A DNA stretch of 64,000 bases from Paenibacillus sp. Soil522 (GTDB lineage Bacteria; Bacillota; Bacilli; Paenibacillales; Paenibacillaceae): contig NZ_LMRV01000055.1 in NCBI RefSeq assembly GCF_001428245.1, forward strand, positions 62,001-126,000. The letters are read 5' to 3'. The notes beneath the pieces were generated by a model. That model had not been told where the DNA came from, ran no database searches, and was given only the letters and a program-made list of their open reading frames with translations. Shown piece by piece: positions 35,953 to 45,486 of the stretch; the first letter of the stretch is position 1, and each line of letters begins with the position of its first letter. A program made the position numbers and the translations under genes.

Positions 35953-36498
35953 ATGGAAATGCAATTTCACGCAACTACGATCTGTGCAGTTCGGCATGAA
36001 GGGAAAGGCGCTATTGCCGGGGACGGACAGGTAACTTTCGGGAACAGCATGGTCATGAAAAATTCAGCGAAAAAAGTAAGAAGGCTTTACCGCGGTCAAG
36101 TCATTGCAGGATTCGCGGGATCGGTCGCAGATGCGATTACTTTGTTCGAGAAGTTTGAGGCGAAGCTGGAGGAGCATCATGGCAATTTGCAGCGTTCAGC
36201 AGTGGAGCTTGCAAAGGAATGGCGTTCCGATCGCGTTTTACGCAGGCTGGAAGCGATGATGCTGGTTATGGACAAAACCGGCTTGCTGTTAATTTCGGGC
36301 AATGGCGAAATCATTGAGCCGGATGACGGCATTTTGGCAATAGGCTCGGGCGGAAGCTTCGCTTTGTCTGCGGCAAGAGCGCTTCATCGCCACGCGCCTC
36401 AATTGGAAGCAAAGGATATCGCGCGTTCTTCACTCGAGATCGCAGCTGAAATTTGCGTGTTCACGAATCATAATATTATCGTAGAAGAAATCGTATAA
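35953..36498 (+). CDS. hslV: ATP-dependent protease subunit HslV (ClpQ/CodW)
   Basis: A 181-residue proteasome-like peptidase. [27 protein letters not shown] and [17 protein letters not shown] are typical. The N-terminus reads [13 protein letters not shown]. The two threonines match the usual HslV nucleophile position. B. subtilis ClpQ instead uses a Ser directly after the initiator Met, and that Ser is absent here. The ATG at 35953 follows GGGGAGG. It is 60 bases after trmFO and forms an operon with hslU and probably codY. Confidence 0.95.
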   Translation: MEMQFHATTICAVRHEGKGAIAGDGQVTFGNSMVMKNSAKKVRRLYRGQVIAGFAGSVADAITLFEKFEAKLEEHHGNLQRSAVELAKEWRSDRVLRRLEAMMLVMDKTGLLLISGNGEIIEPDDGILAIGSGGSFALSAARALHRHAPQLEAKDIARSSLEIAAEICVFTNHNIIVEEIV

Positions 36499-36575
36499 AT
36501 CAATTAATCCTCTTTAGAATAGACGGCAAGCTTCGGGATGTCATAGGGAAGAATAGATATCGGAGGGATTTTATA

Positions 36576-37976
36576 ATGGGAAATGATGCATTGACGCCAC
36601 GGCAGATCGTAGCGGAGCTTGATAAGTATATCGTTGGGCAAAAGCCGGCGAAACGTTCCGTAGCAATTGCGCTTCGCAATCGTTATCGCAGAAGTTTGCT
36701 CGATGAAACGCTGCGCGATGAAATCGTTCCGAAAAATATTTTGATGATTGGACCAACCGGAGTCGGTAAAACGGAAATCGCCCGCCGTTTGGCGAAGCTG
36801 GTAAAGGCGCCTTTCGTAAAGCTTGAGGCGACAAAATTTACTGAAGTGGGCTATGTCGGCCGCGATGTTGAATCAATGGTCCGTGATCTCATCGAAACAG
36901 CCATTCGGATGGTGAAAACGGAAAAAACCGAAAAAGTCAAAGATAGAGCCGAAAAGCTTGCTAATGACCGGATCGTATCCTTGCTGGCGCCGTCCGCAAC
37001 AAAAGCGAAGTCGCAAAAAAATCCGTTCGAGATGCTCTTTGGCAATCAACAGCAATCCGAGGAGCCGAAGGAAGAGCCTGAAGTAGAGAATGCGCTCTCT
37101 CAAAAACGCTCGCAGCTCAAGGAACAGCTGTCCTCAGGTAAGCTCGAAAATGAAATGATTGAAATTGAGGTCGAGGATACCTCGCCGAGTATGATGGATA
37201 TGCTTTCTGGACAGGGGCCTGAAGGCATGGGCATGAATATGCAGGAGTTGTTCGGTCAGCTTATGCCGAAGAAGCCAAAGAGGCGCAAGCTTCCGATAAG
37301 GGAAGCACGTAAGGTGTTGACGCAAGAAGAAGCGAATAAGCTGATCGATATGGATGATGTGATCTCGGAATCAATTGCCAGGGCGGAGCAATCCGGCATT
37401 ATTTTCATAGATGAGATTGATAAGATCGCAAGCCCTTCGCGCGGTTCCGGCCCGGATGTTTCCAGAGAAGGCGTTCAGCGCGATATTTTACCAATTGTAG
37501 AGGGTTCTACGGTAATGACCAAATATGGTCCGGTCAAAACGGATTATGTTCTGTTTATAGCCGCAGGCGCGTTTCATGTTGCTAAGCCTTCCGATCTGAT
37601 TCCCGAGCTTCAAGGCCGCTTCCCGATTCGGGTAGAGCTTACAAGCCTCAGCCTGGAAGATTTTGTAAGCATATTGAAAGAGCCGAAAAATGCTTTAACG
37701 AAGCAATATGCGGCGCTGCTCGAGACGGAGGGCATACAAATCGAGTTTTCGGAGGAAGCGATTCGCGAGCTAGCATCTATCGCTGCTGAAGTAAATCGCA
37801 ATACCGAAAATATTGGCGCGCGCCGCTTGCATACGATTTTGGAAAAGCTGCTTGAGGATTTATCGTTTGAAGCACCGGAGCTTTCGCTCGATAAAATGAC
37901 GATAACGCCGGAATATGTTCGGGAAAAACTGGGAAGCATTGCACAGAACCGTGATTTAAGTCAATATATACTGTAG
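36576..37976 (+). CDS. hslU: ATP-dependent protease ATPase HslU (ClpY/CodX)
   Basis: A 466-residue AAA+ unfoldase partner of HslV. The N-terminus [16 protein letters not shown] is typical. Walker A is [15 protein letters not shown], the pore motif [11 protein letters not shown] lies downstream, and the intermediate (I) domain spans about residues 110-245 with a Met/Glu-rich part. Walker B is [11 protein letters not shown], and a C-terminal sensor-2 region includes [17 protein letters not shown]. The ATG at 36576 follows GGAGGG. Confidence 0.96.
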   Translation: MGNDALTPRQIVAELDKYIVGQKPAKRSVAIALRNRYRRSLLDETLRDEIVPKNILMIGPTGVGKTEIARRLAKLVKAPFVKLEATKFTEVGYVGRDVESMVRDLIETAIRMVKTEKTEKVKDRAEKLANDRIVSLLAPSATKAKSQKNPFEMLFGNQQQSEEPKEEPEVENALSQKRSQLKEQLSSGKLENEMIEIEVEDTSPSMMDMLSGQGPEGMGMNMQELFGQLMPKKPKRRKLPIREARKVLTQEEANKLIDMDDVISESIARAEQSGIIFIDEIDKIASPSRGSGPDVSREGVQRDILPIVEGSTVMTKYGPVKTDYVLFIAAGAFHVAKPSDLIPELQGRFPIRVELTSLSLEDFVSILKEPKNALTKQYAALLETEGIQIEFSEEAIRELASIAAEVNRNTENIGARRLHTILEKLLEDLSFEAPELSLDKMTITPEYVREKLGSIAQNRDLSQYIL

Positions 37977-38003
37977 TTGTTATGAGTTTTAGGAGGCATC
38001 AGA

Positions 38004-38774
38004 ATGACTTTACTAACAAAGACAAGAACGCTGAATCGATTGCTGCAACGTGCGGCCGGCAAAGCGCTCAGCTTTAGGGAAATGGCGGAAGTGCTTTGCA
38101 CAACGATCCAGACGAATGTATTCGTCGTCAGTCGCAGAGGGAAAATACTTGGCTGTTCGGCCGTAGACGCATATGATCATGATTTTATGCGAACGTTATC
38201 TGCCGACGAGCTTCGTTTCCCGCAAGAGACTAACGTTCGTTTTCTAGATATGCAAGAATCGATGACGAATGTGAAACCGGATCCTGGTATTTACGAAACC
38301 TTTCCAAGGTTAGGGGATCAAGAAATAATGACGGTTGTGCCCATTATTGGCGGAGGAGACCGTTTGGGAACTTTAGTGCTGACCCGTTTGTCAGGCACTT
38401 TCGATGATGACGATCTTATATTGGCGGAGTATGGGTCAACGATCGTTGGTATGGAAATTTTGCGTGAGCGGACAGAGGAAATTGAGCAGGAGGTTCGCAG
38501 TCGAGCTGTCGTTTCAGTCGCGGTCGGTTCTTTATCGTTTAGTGAATTAGAAGCAGTCGAACATATTTTCGAAGAGCTTGATGGCAAGGAAGGCTTGCTC
38601 GTAGCGTCGAAAATCGCTGATCGAGTAGGTATTACCCGCTCAGTCATCGTTAACGCATTGCGCAAGCTTGAAAGTGCCGGCGTTATCGAAACGAGATCTT
38701 TAGGGATGAAAGGCACATACATTAAAATATTGAACCAGCAGCTGCTGCAAGAGCTGGAAAAAATTAAGTCCTGA
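38004..38774 (+). CDS. codY: GTP-sensing global transcriptional repressor CodY
   Basis: A 256-residue regulator that senses GTP and branched-chain amino acids and represses nutrient-limitation genes. The N-terminal GAF domain covers about residues 1-150. The C-terminal winged helix contains [22 protein letters not shown] followed by [17 protein letters not shown], the invariant recognition helix. The ATG at 38004 follows TAGGAGGC, 28 bases after hslU. It ends at a strong terminator just before the flagellar operon. Confidence 0.96.
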   Translation: MTLLTKTRTLNRLLQRAAGKALSFREMAEVLCTTIQTNVFVVSRRGKILGCSAVDAYDHDFMRTLSADELRFPQETNVRFLDMQESMTNVKPDPGIYETFPRLGDQEIMTVVPIIGGGDRLGTLVLTRLSGTFDDDDLILAEYGSTIVGMEILRERTEEIEQEVRSRAVVSVAVGSLSFSELEAVEHIFEELDGKEGLLVASKIADRVGITRSVIVNALRKLESAGVIETRSLGMKGTYIKILNQQLLQELEKIKS

Positions 38775-38798
38775 TTGCAGGACTATGAGAATAAAAGG

Positions 38799-38830
38799 GC
38801 CCTATCTTTTTTAAAAGATAGGGCTTTTTT
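38799..38830 (+). terminator. Rho-independent terminator after codY
   Basis: A 12-bp stem GCCCTATCTTTT (38799-38810) / AAAAGATAGGGC (38813-38824), then a run of six T. It separates hslVU-codY from the fla/che operon. Confidence 0.9.
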
Positions 38831-38954
38831 CTTATTGTAATAATTTAGGTAATTGTTAAATATTAATTTATCAGCAAAAAACGACACAGTCGTCTCATTT
38901 TTTTAATATTTCTGTCGAACAAAGAAGGAAATTAGCGGTAATCTGTTGAATAGG

Positions 38955-38960
38955 TAAAAT
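38955..38960 (+). promoter_or_regulatory. Weak candidate -10 box for the fla/che operon
   Basis: TAAAAT, 31 bases before the flgB GTG and downstream of the codY terminator. The matching -35 position (TTAGCG at 38932-38937) is poor, and I see no sigma-D type promoter. Confidence 0.3.
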
Positions 38961-38990
38961 AGATCTCTTATGTGAAAGTGGTGAAACTAC

Positions 38991-39413
38991 GTGAATTTGT
39001 TGAATGGCGCAGCATTCGGAAGAATGGAAGGTGCGCTTCAAGCAGCAGAAATGCGGCAACGCGTCATTTCTAACAATGTGGCAAATGGAGATACGCCGCA
39101 TTTCAAACGGTCTGAGGTTTTATTTGAGGAATTATTAGGGCAAATGACGGGGGACCGGCAAGGTCGATTGACGGGTAAAAGAACGAATGATAGGCATATT
39201 GCTATAGGACCAGGATCACCCGGATCATCTAATGTGCCTATACCCCAAATTGTGACCGATGAATCAACTTCGATGAACAACAATGATAACAATGTTGACA
39301 TCGACCGAGAAATGTCTTTGCTGGCCAAAAATCAATTGAGCTATAACCTGTATGTGCAACAAATTAATCATGACGTGAGAATGATGCGCACGGCGATTGA
39401 AGGGAGAGCCTAA
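38991..39413 (+). CDS. flgB: Flagellar basal-body rod protein FlgB
   Basis: A 140-residue proximal rod protein. The N-terminal rod signature RQRVISNNVANGDTPHFKRS is clear, and the C-terminus has the paired helix that packs against it. The start is GTG at 38991 after a weak AAGTGGTG. It is the first gene of a continuous plus-strand flagellar/chemotaxis operon that runs to the window end, as in the B. subtilis fla/che operon. Confidence 0.94.
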   Translation: MNLLNGAAFGRMEGALQAAEMRQRVISNNVANGDTPHFKRSEVLFEELLGQMTGDRQGRLTGKRTNDRHIAIGPGSPGSSNVPIPQIVTDESTSMNNNDNNVDIDREMSLLAKNQLSYNLYVQQINHDVRMMRTAIEGRA

Positions 39414-39415
39414 CG

Positions 39416-39865
39416 GTGAGATTGTCAACAGGGTTTGATATTAGCGCTTCCGCATTATCTGCGCAACGTCTGCGTATGGATGTTATTTCTTCAAATATAG
39501 CAAATGCAGAAACGACTCGAGGCAGTTTTGTAAACGGTCAATTCCAGCCATATAAGAGGAAGATGGTCGTTATGGAACCGATGCAGCAGTCGTTTTCAAG
39601 TGTGCTTTCCAGTCAATTAAGTGGAAGCTCGGCAGCGCAAGGCGTTAAAGTAACAAAAATAAAAGAAGACCACTCGCCGAACAAGCTAATCTACAATCCA
39701 ACTCATCCTGATGCGGATGCCAATGGCTACTTGAATATGCCGAATGTGGACGTTACGAAGGAAATGGTGGATATGATTTCGGCGACACGTTCCTATGAAG
39801 CAAACGTAACGGTTTTAAATGCTTCCAAATCGATGTTTGTTAAGGCATTAGAAATCGGCAAATAA
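39416..39865 (+). CDS. flgC: Flagellar basal-body rod protein FlgC
   Basis: A 149-residue rod protein with FDISASALSAQRLRMDVISS and NIANAET at the N-terminus, and VDVTKEMVDMISATRSYEAN near the C-terminus, both diagnostic. The start is GTG at 39416, two bases after the flgB stop, so translation is coupled. Confidence 0.95.
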   Translation: MRLSTGFDISASALSAQRLRMDVISSNIANAETTRGSFVNGQFQPYKRKMVVMEPMQQSFSSVLSSQLSGSSAAQGVKVTKIKEDHSPNKLIYNPTHPDADANGYLNMPNVDVTKEMVDMISATRSYEANVTVLNASKSMFVKALEIGK

Positions 39866-39904
39866 CCATACATAATCATTCTGTAAAGTATTGGAGGAAT
39901 ATTG

Positions 39905-40210
39905 ATGATACAAGCGATGTCGCTTGGACCGGTGCAGCCCGCGAAACTAATTGATACAAAATCGGTTCAAGAAGCGACTCCGGCACAATTAACACAGTCC
40001 TTTGGACAATTTTTGCAAACGGCAATCGATAATGTAAGTAACCAAGAACAAAACGTACATAAGCTTAATGATAAATACATAATGGGTCAGGCGGATGTTT
40101 CGAAGGTTCTCATTGCTTCAGAGCAATCACAGTTGAGTTTGCAGCTCACCTCACAAGTCCGCAACAAAGTAGTTGAGGCTTATCAAGAAATAATGCGGAT
40201 GCAAATCTAA
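39905..40210 (+). CDS. fliE: Flagellar hook-basal body complex protein FliE
   Basis: A 101-residue adaptor between the MS ring and the rod. The C-terminal half contains ADVSKVLIASEQSQLSLQL and VRNKVVEAYQEIMRMQI, the FliE signature. The ATG at 39905 follows GGAGGAAT. A TTG directly before it is unlikely to be used. Confidence 0.93.
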   Translation: MIQAMSLGPVQPAKLIDTKSVQEATPAQLTQSFGQFLQTAIDNVSNQEQNVHKLNDKYIMGQADVSKVLIASEQSQLSLQLTSQVRNKVVEAYQEIMRMQI

Positions 40211-40252
40211 TCATACTTAAGACCTAGCATAGTATTTGGGTGAGGTGACAAC

Positions 40253-41824
40253 GTGAACGAGAGAATCGCCCAATATCGAGATAGGCTCACTCAATTTTGG
40301 GGCCAAATGGGCAGAAAACAAAAAATATGGTTGGGGGCATCTATTAGTGGACTGTTGTTAACAATCATTTTGTTAACGATCGTGTTTTCGAGAACGGAAT
40401 ACGAAATTGCTTTCCAAGATTTAGACACGACCGATGCAGCAGCTATTATGACTTACTTGGATAGCAGTGGAATTGTTTATCAGCTCAGTAACAACGGGAA
40501 AAGCATTTCAGTGCCAAGCACGGATGCATCCCGAATTAAGGTAGATGTCGGCTCGCAAGGATTAGTTCAAAACGGTTCAATCGGATTCGAAGCCTTTAGT
40601 GCAAGCTCCAGTCAATTTGGAACAACTGAAAATGAATTTAACGTGAAGTATCTCAATGCCTTGAATGGAGAAATACAGCAGCTTCTAAATGCTATGCAAG
40701 GTGTGGATAGTTCGAAAGTTTTGGTTAATTTGCCGGAAGAAAGTGTATTTCTTTCAGCGGAAGACGCTGAACAAGCATCCGCATCAATCATGTTGAAGTT
40801 TATTTCAGGCTATCGGCCTAGTCAAAAAGAAATCGACGGGTATTATAACCTCGTAAAAACCGCTGTTCCAAATTTAGCGATCAAAGATATCACGATTTCT
40901 AGTCCCCAAGGAGAATTGACATATTCTGAAACAGATGGTGGATTGGCTGGCAGTACAGATGCTGTAGAATCGCAATTCATCATTCAACGGAAATATGAAG
41001 CCGAGCTTAAGAAAAACATTCAGCAATTTCTCGGGCCGATCGTCGGAGCTGATAATTTAGTTATTCAAGTGTCCAGCAGCATGAACTTCGATAAGAAGAC
41101 ATCGCAGGAATCAGTCGTGAAGCCGCTTGATAACAACAATAATAACGGAATTATTATTAGCGAAGAGATCAACAACAGCACTTCGACCGGCAATTCGGGA
41201 GAGGCTGGCGGCGTTGCAGGAACCGGGGAGACTGATGTGCCGGGGTATGAGGCGGCGTCGACAGGCGGAAGCTCTTCTGAAACGAACTCGCAAATTCGGA
41301 ATTATGATGTTACACGAATTAACAATAACATCGTATCCGGCCCTTTTGTTCTTAAAGACCTTTCTATTAGTATCGGAATCGAACAATCAGAAATGAATGA
41401 TGAAGCGAGTAAAACAGCAATTATGACCTATTTAACTGCATTGGTAAGAGCGCAGCTCGCGGATTCTGGTCAAGATGTGAACGATGATGCACTCATGCAA
41501 AAGAAAGTATCCTTAATCGCAAGAACATTTTCCGGCAGCAGTTCTGATGATCAAGCAGGTCTGCTATCTACGCCATGGATGATTGGCATAGGTGTTGCTG
41601 CTCTTGCCATAATCGGCGGACTGATCTTTATGCTTGCCCGCAGACGCAAAAAAGTTGTCGAGGAAGAAATTGAATTGGCAGCTCCTGCTAAAGTAGAATA
41701 TCCGACGCTTGATTTAGAAAGTATCAGTAACGATAGTCAAGCCCGTAAAAATCTTGAAACACTTGCAAAACGAAAACCGGATGAGTTCGTTAATCTTCTT
41801 CGCACATGGCTCGTGGATGAATAG
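40253..41824 (+). CDS. fliF: Flagellar MS-ring protein FliF
   Basis: A 523-residue membrane ring protein. It has two membrane segments: residues about 25-46 (IWLGASISGLLLTIILLTIV) and about 441-462 (WMIGIGVAALAIIGGLIFML). The YscJ/FliF ring-building domains lie between, with an Asn/Ser/Gly-rich loop near residues 290-345. The cytoplasmic C-terminus binds FliG. The start is GTG at 40253 after GGGTGAGGTG. Confidence 0.96.
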   Translation: MNERIAQYRDRLTQFWGQMGRKQKIWLGASISGLLLTIILLTIVFSRTEYEIAFQDLDTTDAAAIMTYLDSSGIVYQLSNNGKSISVPSTDASRIKVDVGSQGLVQNGSIGFEAFSASSSQFGTTENEFNVKYLNALNGEIQQLLNAMQGVDSSKVLVNLPEESVFLSAEDAEQASASIMLKFISGYRPSQKEIDGYYNLVKTAVPNLAIKDITISSPQGELTYSETDGGLAGSTDAVESQFIIQRKYEAELKKNIQQFLGPIVGADNLVIQVSSSMNFDKKTSQESVVKPLDNNNNNGIIISEEINNSTSTGNSGEAGGVAGTGETDVPGYEAASTGGSSSETNSQIRNYDVTRINNNIVSGPFVLKDLSISIGIEQSEMNDEASKTAIMTYLTALVRAQLADSGQDVNDDALMQKKVSLIARTFSGSSSDDQAGLLSTPWMIGIGVAALAIIGGLIFMLARRRKKVVEEEIELAAPAKVEYPTLDLESISNDSQARKNLETLAKRKPDEFVNLLRTWLVDE

Positions 41825-41835
41825 AGGTGGTTCAA

Positions 41836-42849
41836 TTGTCAAAGTTAATGCCAAGCTTAACAGGTCGCCAGAAAGCTGCTATTTTGCTTATTACGCTTGG
41901 ACCTGAGGTATCGGCACAAATATTTAAGCATTTACGTGAAGAAGAAATTGAACAGCTAACGCTGGAAATCGCCAATGTACGAAAAGTGGACAGTATTGAC
42001 CGAGAAACGATATTGAGCGAATTTCACCAAATTTGCATGGCTCAGGAGTACATAACGCAAGGTGGTATTTCCTACGCAAAAGACATATTGGAAAAAGCGC
42101 TGGGCGAACAAAAAGCGCTTGAGGTCATTAACCGATTGACAGCTACGCTGCAGGTAAGACCATTTGATTTCGCCAGAAAAGCGGAGCCTACGCAAATTTT
42201 AAACTTTATTCAAAATGAGAATTCGCAAACGATTGCTTTGGTCTTGTCCTATTTGCAATCTGAGCAATCCTCGCATATTCTTTCTTCTCTTCCTCAGGAG
42301 AAGCAAGCAGAGGTAGCAAGGCGAATCGCGTTGATGGACAGTACGTCGCCAGAGGTTATTTCTCAGGTTGAGCGCATCCTTGAGCAAAAGTTATCCGCTA
42401 CGGTTACGCAGGACTACACAAATGCCGGGGGTATCGATTCTATCGTACAAATTTTGAACGGTGTCGACCGCGGTACGGAGAGAACCATTCTTGATGCGCT
42501 TGAAATTCAAGATCCGGAGCTTGCAGAAGAAATCAAGAAGCGCATGTTCGTGTTCGAGGATATTGTCAATATCGACAATCGCTCGATTCAACGTATCATT
42601 CGCGATATCGAGAATGCTGATCTTCAGCTGTCGCTTAAAGTGGCGAGCGAAGAGGTGCGTGAAGCGATATTCCGCAATATGTCGAAACGGATGGCAGAGA
42701 CCTTCAAAGAAGAAATGGAGTTTATGGGGCCGGTCCGTCTGCGCGACGTGGAAGAAGCACAGACTCGTATCGTTGCTACCATTCGCAGACTAGAAGAGTC
42801 TGGTGAAATCATCATCGCCCGCGGTGGAGGAGACGACATCATTGTCTAA
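41836..42849 (+). CDS. fliG: Flagellar motor switch protein FliG
   Basis: A 337-residue rotor protein that transmits torque from the stator. The N-terminal domain begins LTGRQKAAILLITLGPEVSA and binds FliF. The C-terminal torque helix is in the final 100 residues (FEDIVNIDNRSIQRIIRDIE). The likely start is TTG at 41836, five bases after AGAGGTGG. An in-frame GTG at 41827 lies inside that ribosome-binding site. The length matches B. subtilis FliG (338). Confidence 0.95.
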   Translation: MSKLMPSLTGRQKAAILLITLGPEVSAQIFKHLREEEIEQLTLEIANVRKVDSIDRETILSEFHQICMAQEYITQGGISYAKDILEKALGEQKALEVINRLTATLQVRPFDFARKAEPTQILNFIQNENSQTIALVLSYLQSEQSSHILSSLPQEKQAEVARRIALMDSTSPEVISQVERILEQKLSATVTQDYTNAGGIDSIVQILNGVDRGTERTILDALEIQDPELAEEIKKRMFVFEDIVNIDNRSIQRIIRDIENADLQLSLKVASEEVREAIFRNMSKRMAETFKEEMEFMGPVRLRDVEEAQTRIVATIRRLEESGEIIIARGGGDDIIV

Positions 42850-43681
42850 TTTGATAAAATCTTCGAGCGTGATTACTCTTGATCAATTAAAACAGCTGGA
42901 ATGGCTGTATCAACGAAATGTTGAAATGCACGAGCCGCTTGATCAGGAAGCGGACATTGAGCCTGTACCTGATGAAGAGACCATTTCTTTGCGAGATCAA
43001 ATTTTGAATGATGCTCAGCTCTATGCGGAAGAAAGACTTCGCGAAGCGGCCCAGGAAAGCGAAAGGCTTCTGGCTGAAACGCAGCAGCAGATCGATGTTT
43101 GGTGGCTGCAAAGGCGTACGGATGACGAAGCAGCAGCCGAAGAATCGCGGCAAGCCGGCTTTGAGCTAGGTTATGCTGAAGGGGCTGCGCAATCAGAATC
43201 GGAATTGCGAGAGAGCTGGGAGTATAAGCTTTCCGAAGCATCGGATGTATTAAAAACTGCATTCGAAATGCGCGAGCAAATCATTCAGGAGGCGGAGCCA
43301 TTTCTAGTTGAATTAAGTTGCGCCATTGCGGAAAAAATCATTGGACAGCAGCTTACGTTAGCGCCTGAGATGGCTATCGAGCTGATTCGCAAATCGTTGT
43401 CTCGAAGAAGAGAGCAGGGCGTAATCACGCTGTGCGTCGCGCCAGGCCAGCTCGCATTCGTACAAGCTGCCAGAGAAGAGCTTCATTTTGCGATCGATTC
43501 GCAAGCCGAGCTGCAAATTTTGCCTGACTCGACGGTAAAGGACAACGGTTGTGTCATTCGTTCTGTATATGGCAGCATCGACGCCCGGATCGATACGCAG
43601 CTAGCTGAGATTAAACGAGAGTTGATGCATCTTGCTCATCATAGCGGCGAAGAGCGAGGTCATTTCGATGAAAGTGAATAA
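42842..43681 (+). CDS. fliH: Flagellar export regulator FliH
   Basis: A 279-residue protein that links the FliI ATPase to the C ring. The middle is a charged Glu/Gln-rich helix (residues about 60-130). The C-terminal FliH/YscL domain contains FLVELSCAIAEKIIGQQL. The start is TTG at 42842, overlapping the end of fliG by eight bases and preceded by GGTGGAGGAG. The longer frame from 42803 lies deep inside fliG and is not used. Confidence 0.88.
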   Translation: MSNLIKSSSVITLDQLKQLEWLYQRNVEMHEPLDQEADIEPVPDEETISLRDQILNDAQLYAEERLREAAQESERLLAETQQQIDVWWLQRRTDDEAAAEESRQAGFELGYAEGAAQSESELRESWEYKLSEASDVLKTAFEMREQIIQEAEPFLVELSCAIAEKIIGQQLTLAPEMAIELIRKSLSRRREQGVITLCVAPGQLAFVQAAREELHFAIDSQAELQILPDSTVKDNGCVIRSVYGSIDARIDTQLAEIKRELMHLAHHSGEERGHFDESE

Positions 43682-44993
43682 TTTGGATGTTCTAAAGTAC
43701 ATCGAGCACATGCAGCCACTTGATCCCGTGCGGGTAAACGGCAAAGTAACACAAGTTATCGGTCTGACGGTTGAATCGGAAGGGCCGGATGCGAGTATCG
43801 GTGACGTTTGCTTAATCTATCCTTCCAAAGGAGCGAAGCCGATCAAAGCAGAAGTCGTCGGATTTCGCGATAACAAGGTTATCTTGATGCCGCTCGGCGA
43901 TCTTCATGCGATAAGCCCTGGCTGCGACGTCGTCGGCACCGGCAAGCCCTTAACGGTTCAGGTCGGATCAGAGCTGCTGGGTAAAGTGCTGGACGGCCTC
44001 GGCAATCCGCTCGACGGATCCTTCCTGCCTAGGCGGATGCAGCATTATTCGACGCATAATGAGCCGAGTAATCCGCTAAAGCGTCCACGAGTCGTTGAAC
44101 CGCTCGGGATTGGCGTGAGAGCGATTGATGGCCTGCTTACCGTAGGACGCGGTCAGCGCGTCGGCATTTTCGCTGGTTCCGGTGTCGGCAAAAGTACGCT
44201 GCTAGGGATGATAGCAAGGAATACATCCGCTGACGTCAACGTAATCGCCTTAATCGGTGAGCGAGGACGTGAAGTGCTGGAGTTTATCGAGAAGGATCTG
44301 GGGCCTGAAGGGCTAGCTCGTTCGGTCGTAATCGTAGCTACTTCAGACCAGCCGGCATTAATTCGTATGAAAGGCGCTTTAATTGCGACTTCTATTGCTG
44401 AATATTTTCGCGATCGTGGTCTAAACGTTATGTTAATGATGGATTCGGTTACGCGTTATGCGATGGCGCTGCGCGAAGTTGGCCTTGCTATCGGTGAGCC
44501 TCCCGCTACACGCGGCTATACGCCTTCAGTATTCGCAGCTCTGCCAAAACTGCTTGAACGAGCAGGGACAGGTCCTACAGGTTCCATTACAGCCTTCTAC
44601 ACCGTGCTTGTCGACGGTGATGATATGAATGAGCCCATCGCGGACGCTGTCCGCGGAATTTTGGACGGTCACATCGTTTTGAGCCGGCAATTAGCTCATA
44701 AAGGACATTTTCCAGCAATCGATGTGTTAGCCTCTGTTAGTCGCGTTATGAAGGAAATTGTAACGGAAGAGCAGCAGGATGCGGCAAATGATTTGAAAAA
44801 ACTACTGTCTATATATAAAGATTCGGAAGACTTGATAAATATCGGGGCGTACCAACGTGGCTCAAATGCAGAAATTGATATGGCGCTTCAATTTATTGAG
44901 CCGATTCAGAGTTATACGAGGCAGAAGACCAGCGAAAAGGTGAGCCTTGAGGAAGCGCAAAATCGTTTAATTACCGATTTTTACAGGAGTTGA
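43668..44993 (+). CDS. fliI: Flagellum-specific export ATPase FliI
   Basis: A 441-residue F1-beta-like ATPase that helps unload export substrates. Walker A is GIFAGSGVGKSTLLG, Walker B is in NVMLMMDSVTRYAMALREV, and the family stretch GEPPATRGYTPSVFAALPKL follows. The ATG at 43668 follows AGCGAGGT and overlaps the fliH end by 14 bases, a sign of translational coupling between partners. Confidence 0.97.
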   Translation: MKVNNLDVLKYIEHMQPLDPVRVNGKVTQVIGLTVESEGPDASIGDVCLIYPSKGAKPIKAEVVGFRDNKVILMPLGDLHAISPGCDVVGTGKPLTVQVGSELLGKVLDGLGNPLDGSFLPRRMQHYSTHNEPSNPLKRPRVVEPLGIGVRAIDGLLTVGRGQRVGIFAGSGVGKSTLLGMIARNTSADVNVIALIGERGREVLEFIEKDLGPEGLARSVVIVATSDQPALIRMKGALIATSIAEYFRDRGLNVMLMMDSVTRYAMALREVGLAIGEPPATRGYTPSVFAALPKLLERAGTGPTGSITAFYTVLVDGDDMNEPIADAVRGILDGHIVLSRQLAHKGHFPAIDVLASVSRVMKEIVTEEQQDAANDLKKLLSIYKDSEDLINIGAYQRGSNAEIDMALQFIEPIQSYTRQKTSEKVSLEEAQNRLITDFYRS

Positions 44994-45001
44994 ACCGTTA
45001 G

Positions 45002-45448
45002 ATGGCATCGTTTCGTTATTCATTTCAAAAGGTTGTTGATTTGAAGGCTAGTGAGAAGACACAAGCAGAATGGACTCTGTCATCAGCAATTGGCGCTCTT
45101 ACAGAAGAGGAGCTGTCGCTTGAGCTGTTACGTGCGAAGCAGCGGGAATGGGAAGGCAAGCTGCATGAGGCTACGCGTATTGCCGTTCCCCTGTCAGAGC
45201 TTCAAGTCATCCAGCATTATTTGGATCATTTAGTAGCTTGTATTACAAGCAAATTGAAAGATGTGCTGCAAGCACAGAAGGCGGTTGAGCAAAGCAGGCT
45301 TAAGCTTTCAGACAAGATGAAGGATGAGAAAGTGTGGCTTAAAGCAAAAGATCATGCGCGTGACCGATTCCAGCATGCTATGCAAATCAAAGAGCAGAAC
45401 GAGTTGGATGAGCTGGCAAGCGTCCGTTTCATGATACCAACCCCATAA
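45002..45448 (+). CDS. fliJ: Flagellar export chaperone FliJ
   Basis: A 148-residue, almost entirely coiled-coil protein with the N-terminus FRYSFQKVVDLKASEKTQAE typical of FliJ. It resembles the F1 gamma subunit and sits in the FliI ring. The ATG at 45002 follows CAGGAG at the end of fliI. Sequence conservation in this family is low, so the call rests on position, length and the N-terminus. Confidence 0.88.
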   Translation: MASFRYSFQKVVDLKASEKTQAEWTLSSAIGALTEEELSLELLRAKQREWEGKLHEATRIAVPLSELQVIQHYLDHLVACITSKLKDVLQAQKAVEQSRLKLSDKMKDEKVWLKAKDHARDRFQHAMQIKEQNELDELASVRFMIPTP

Positions 45449-45486
45449 ACGTGATGCGTGAGACCGGCTAGAGGGAGTGAGTAGAA

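Noticed and set aside
38881..38907. ACGAC-ACA-GTCGT followed by a T-rich stretch as a second terminator before flgB
   Set aside because: The stem is only five pairs with a three-base loop and is separated from the T-run; the codY terminator upstream is sufficient.
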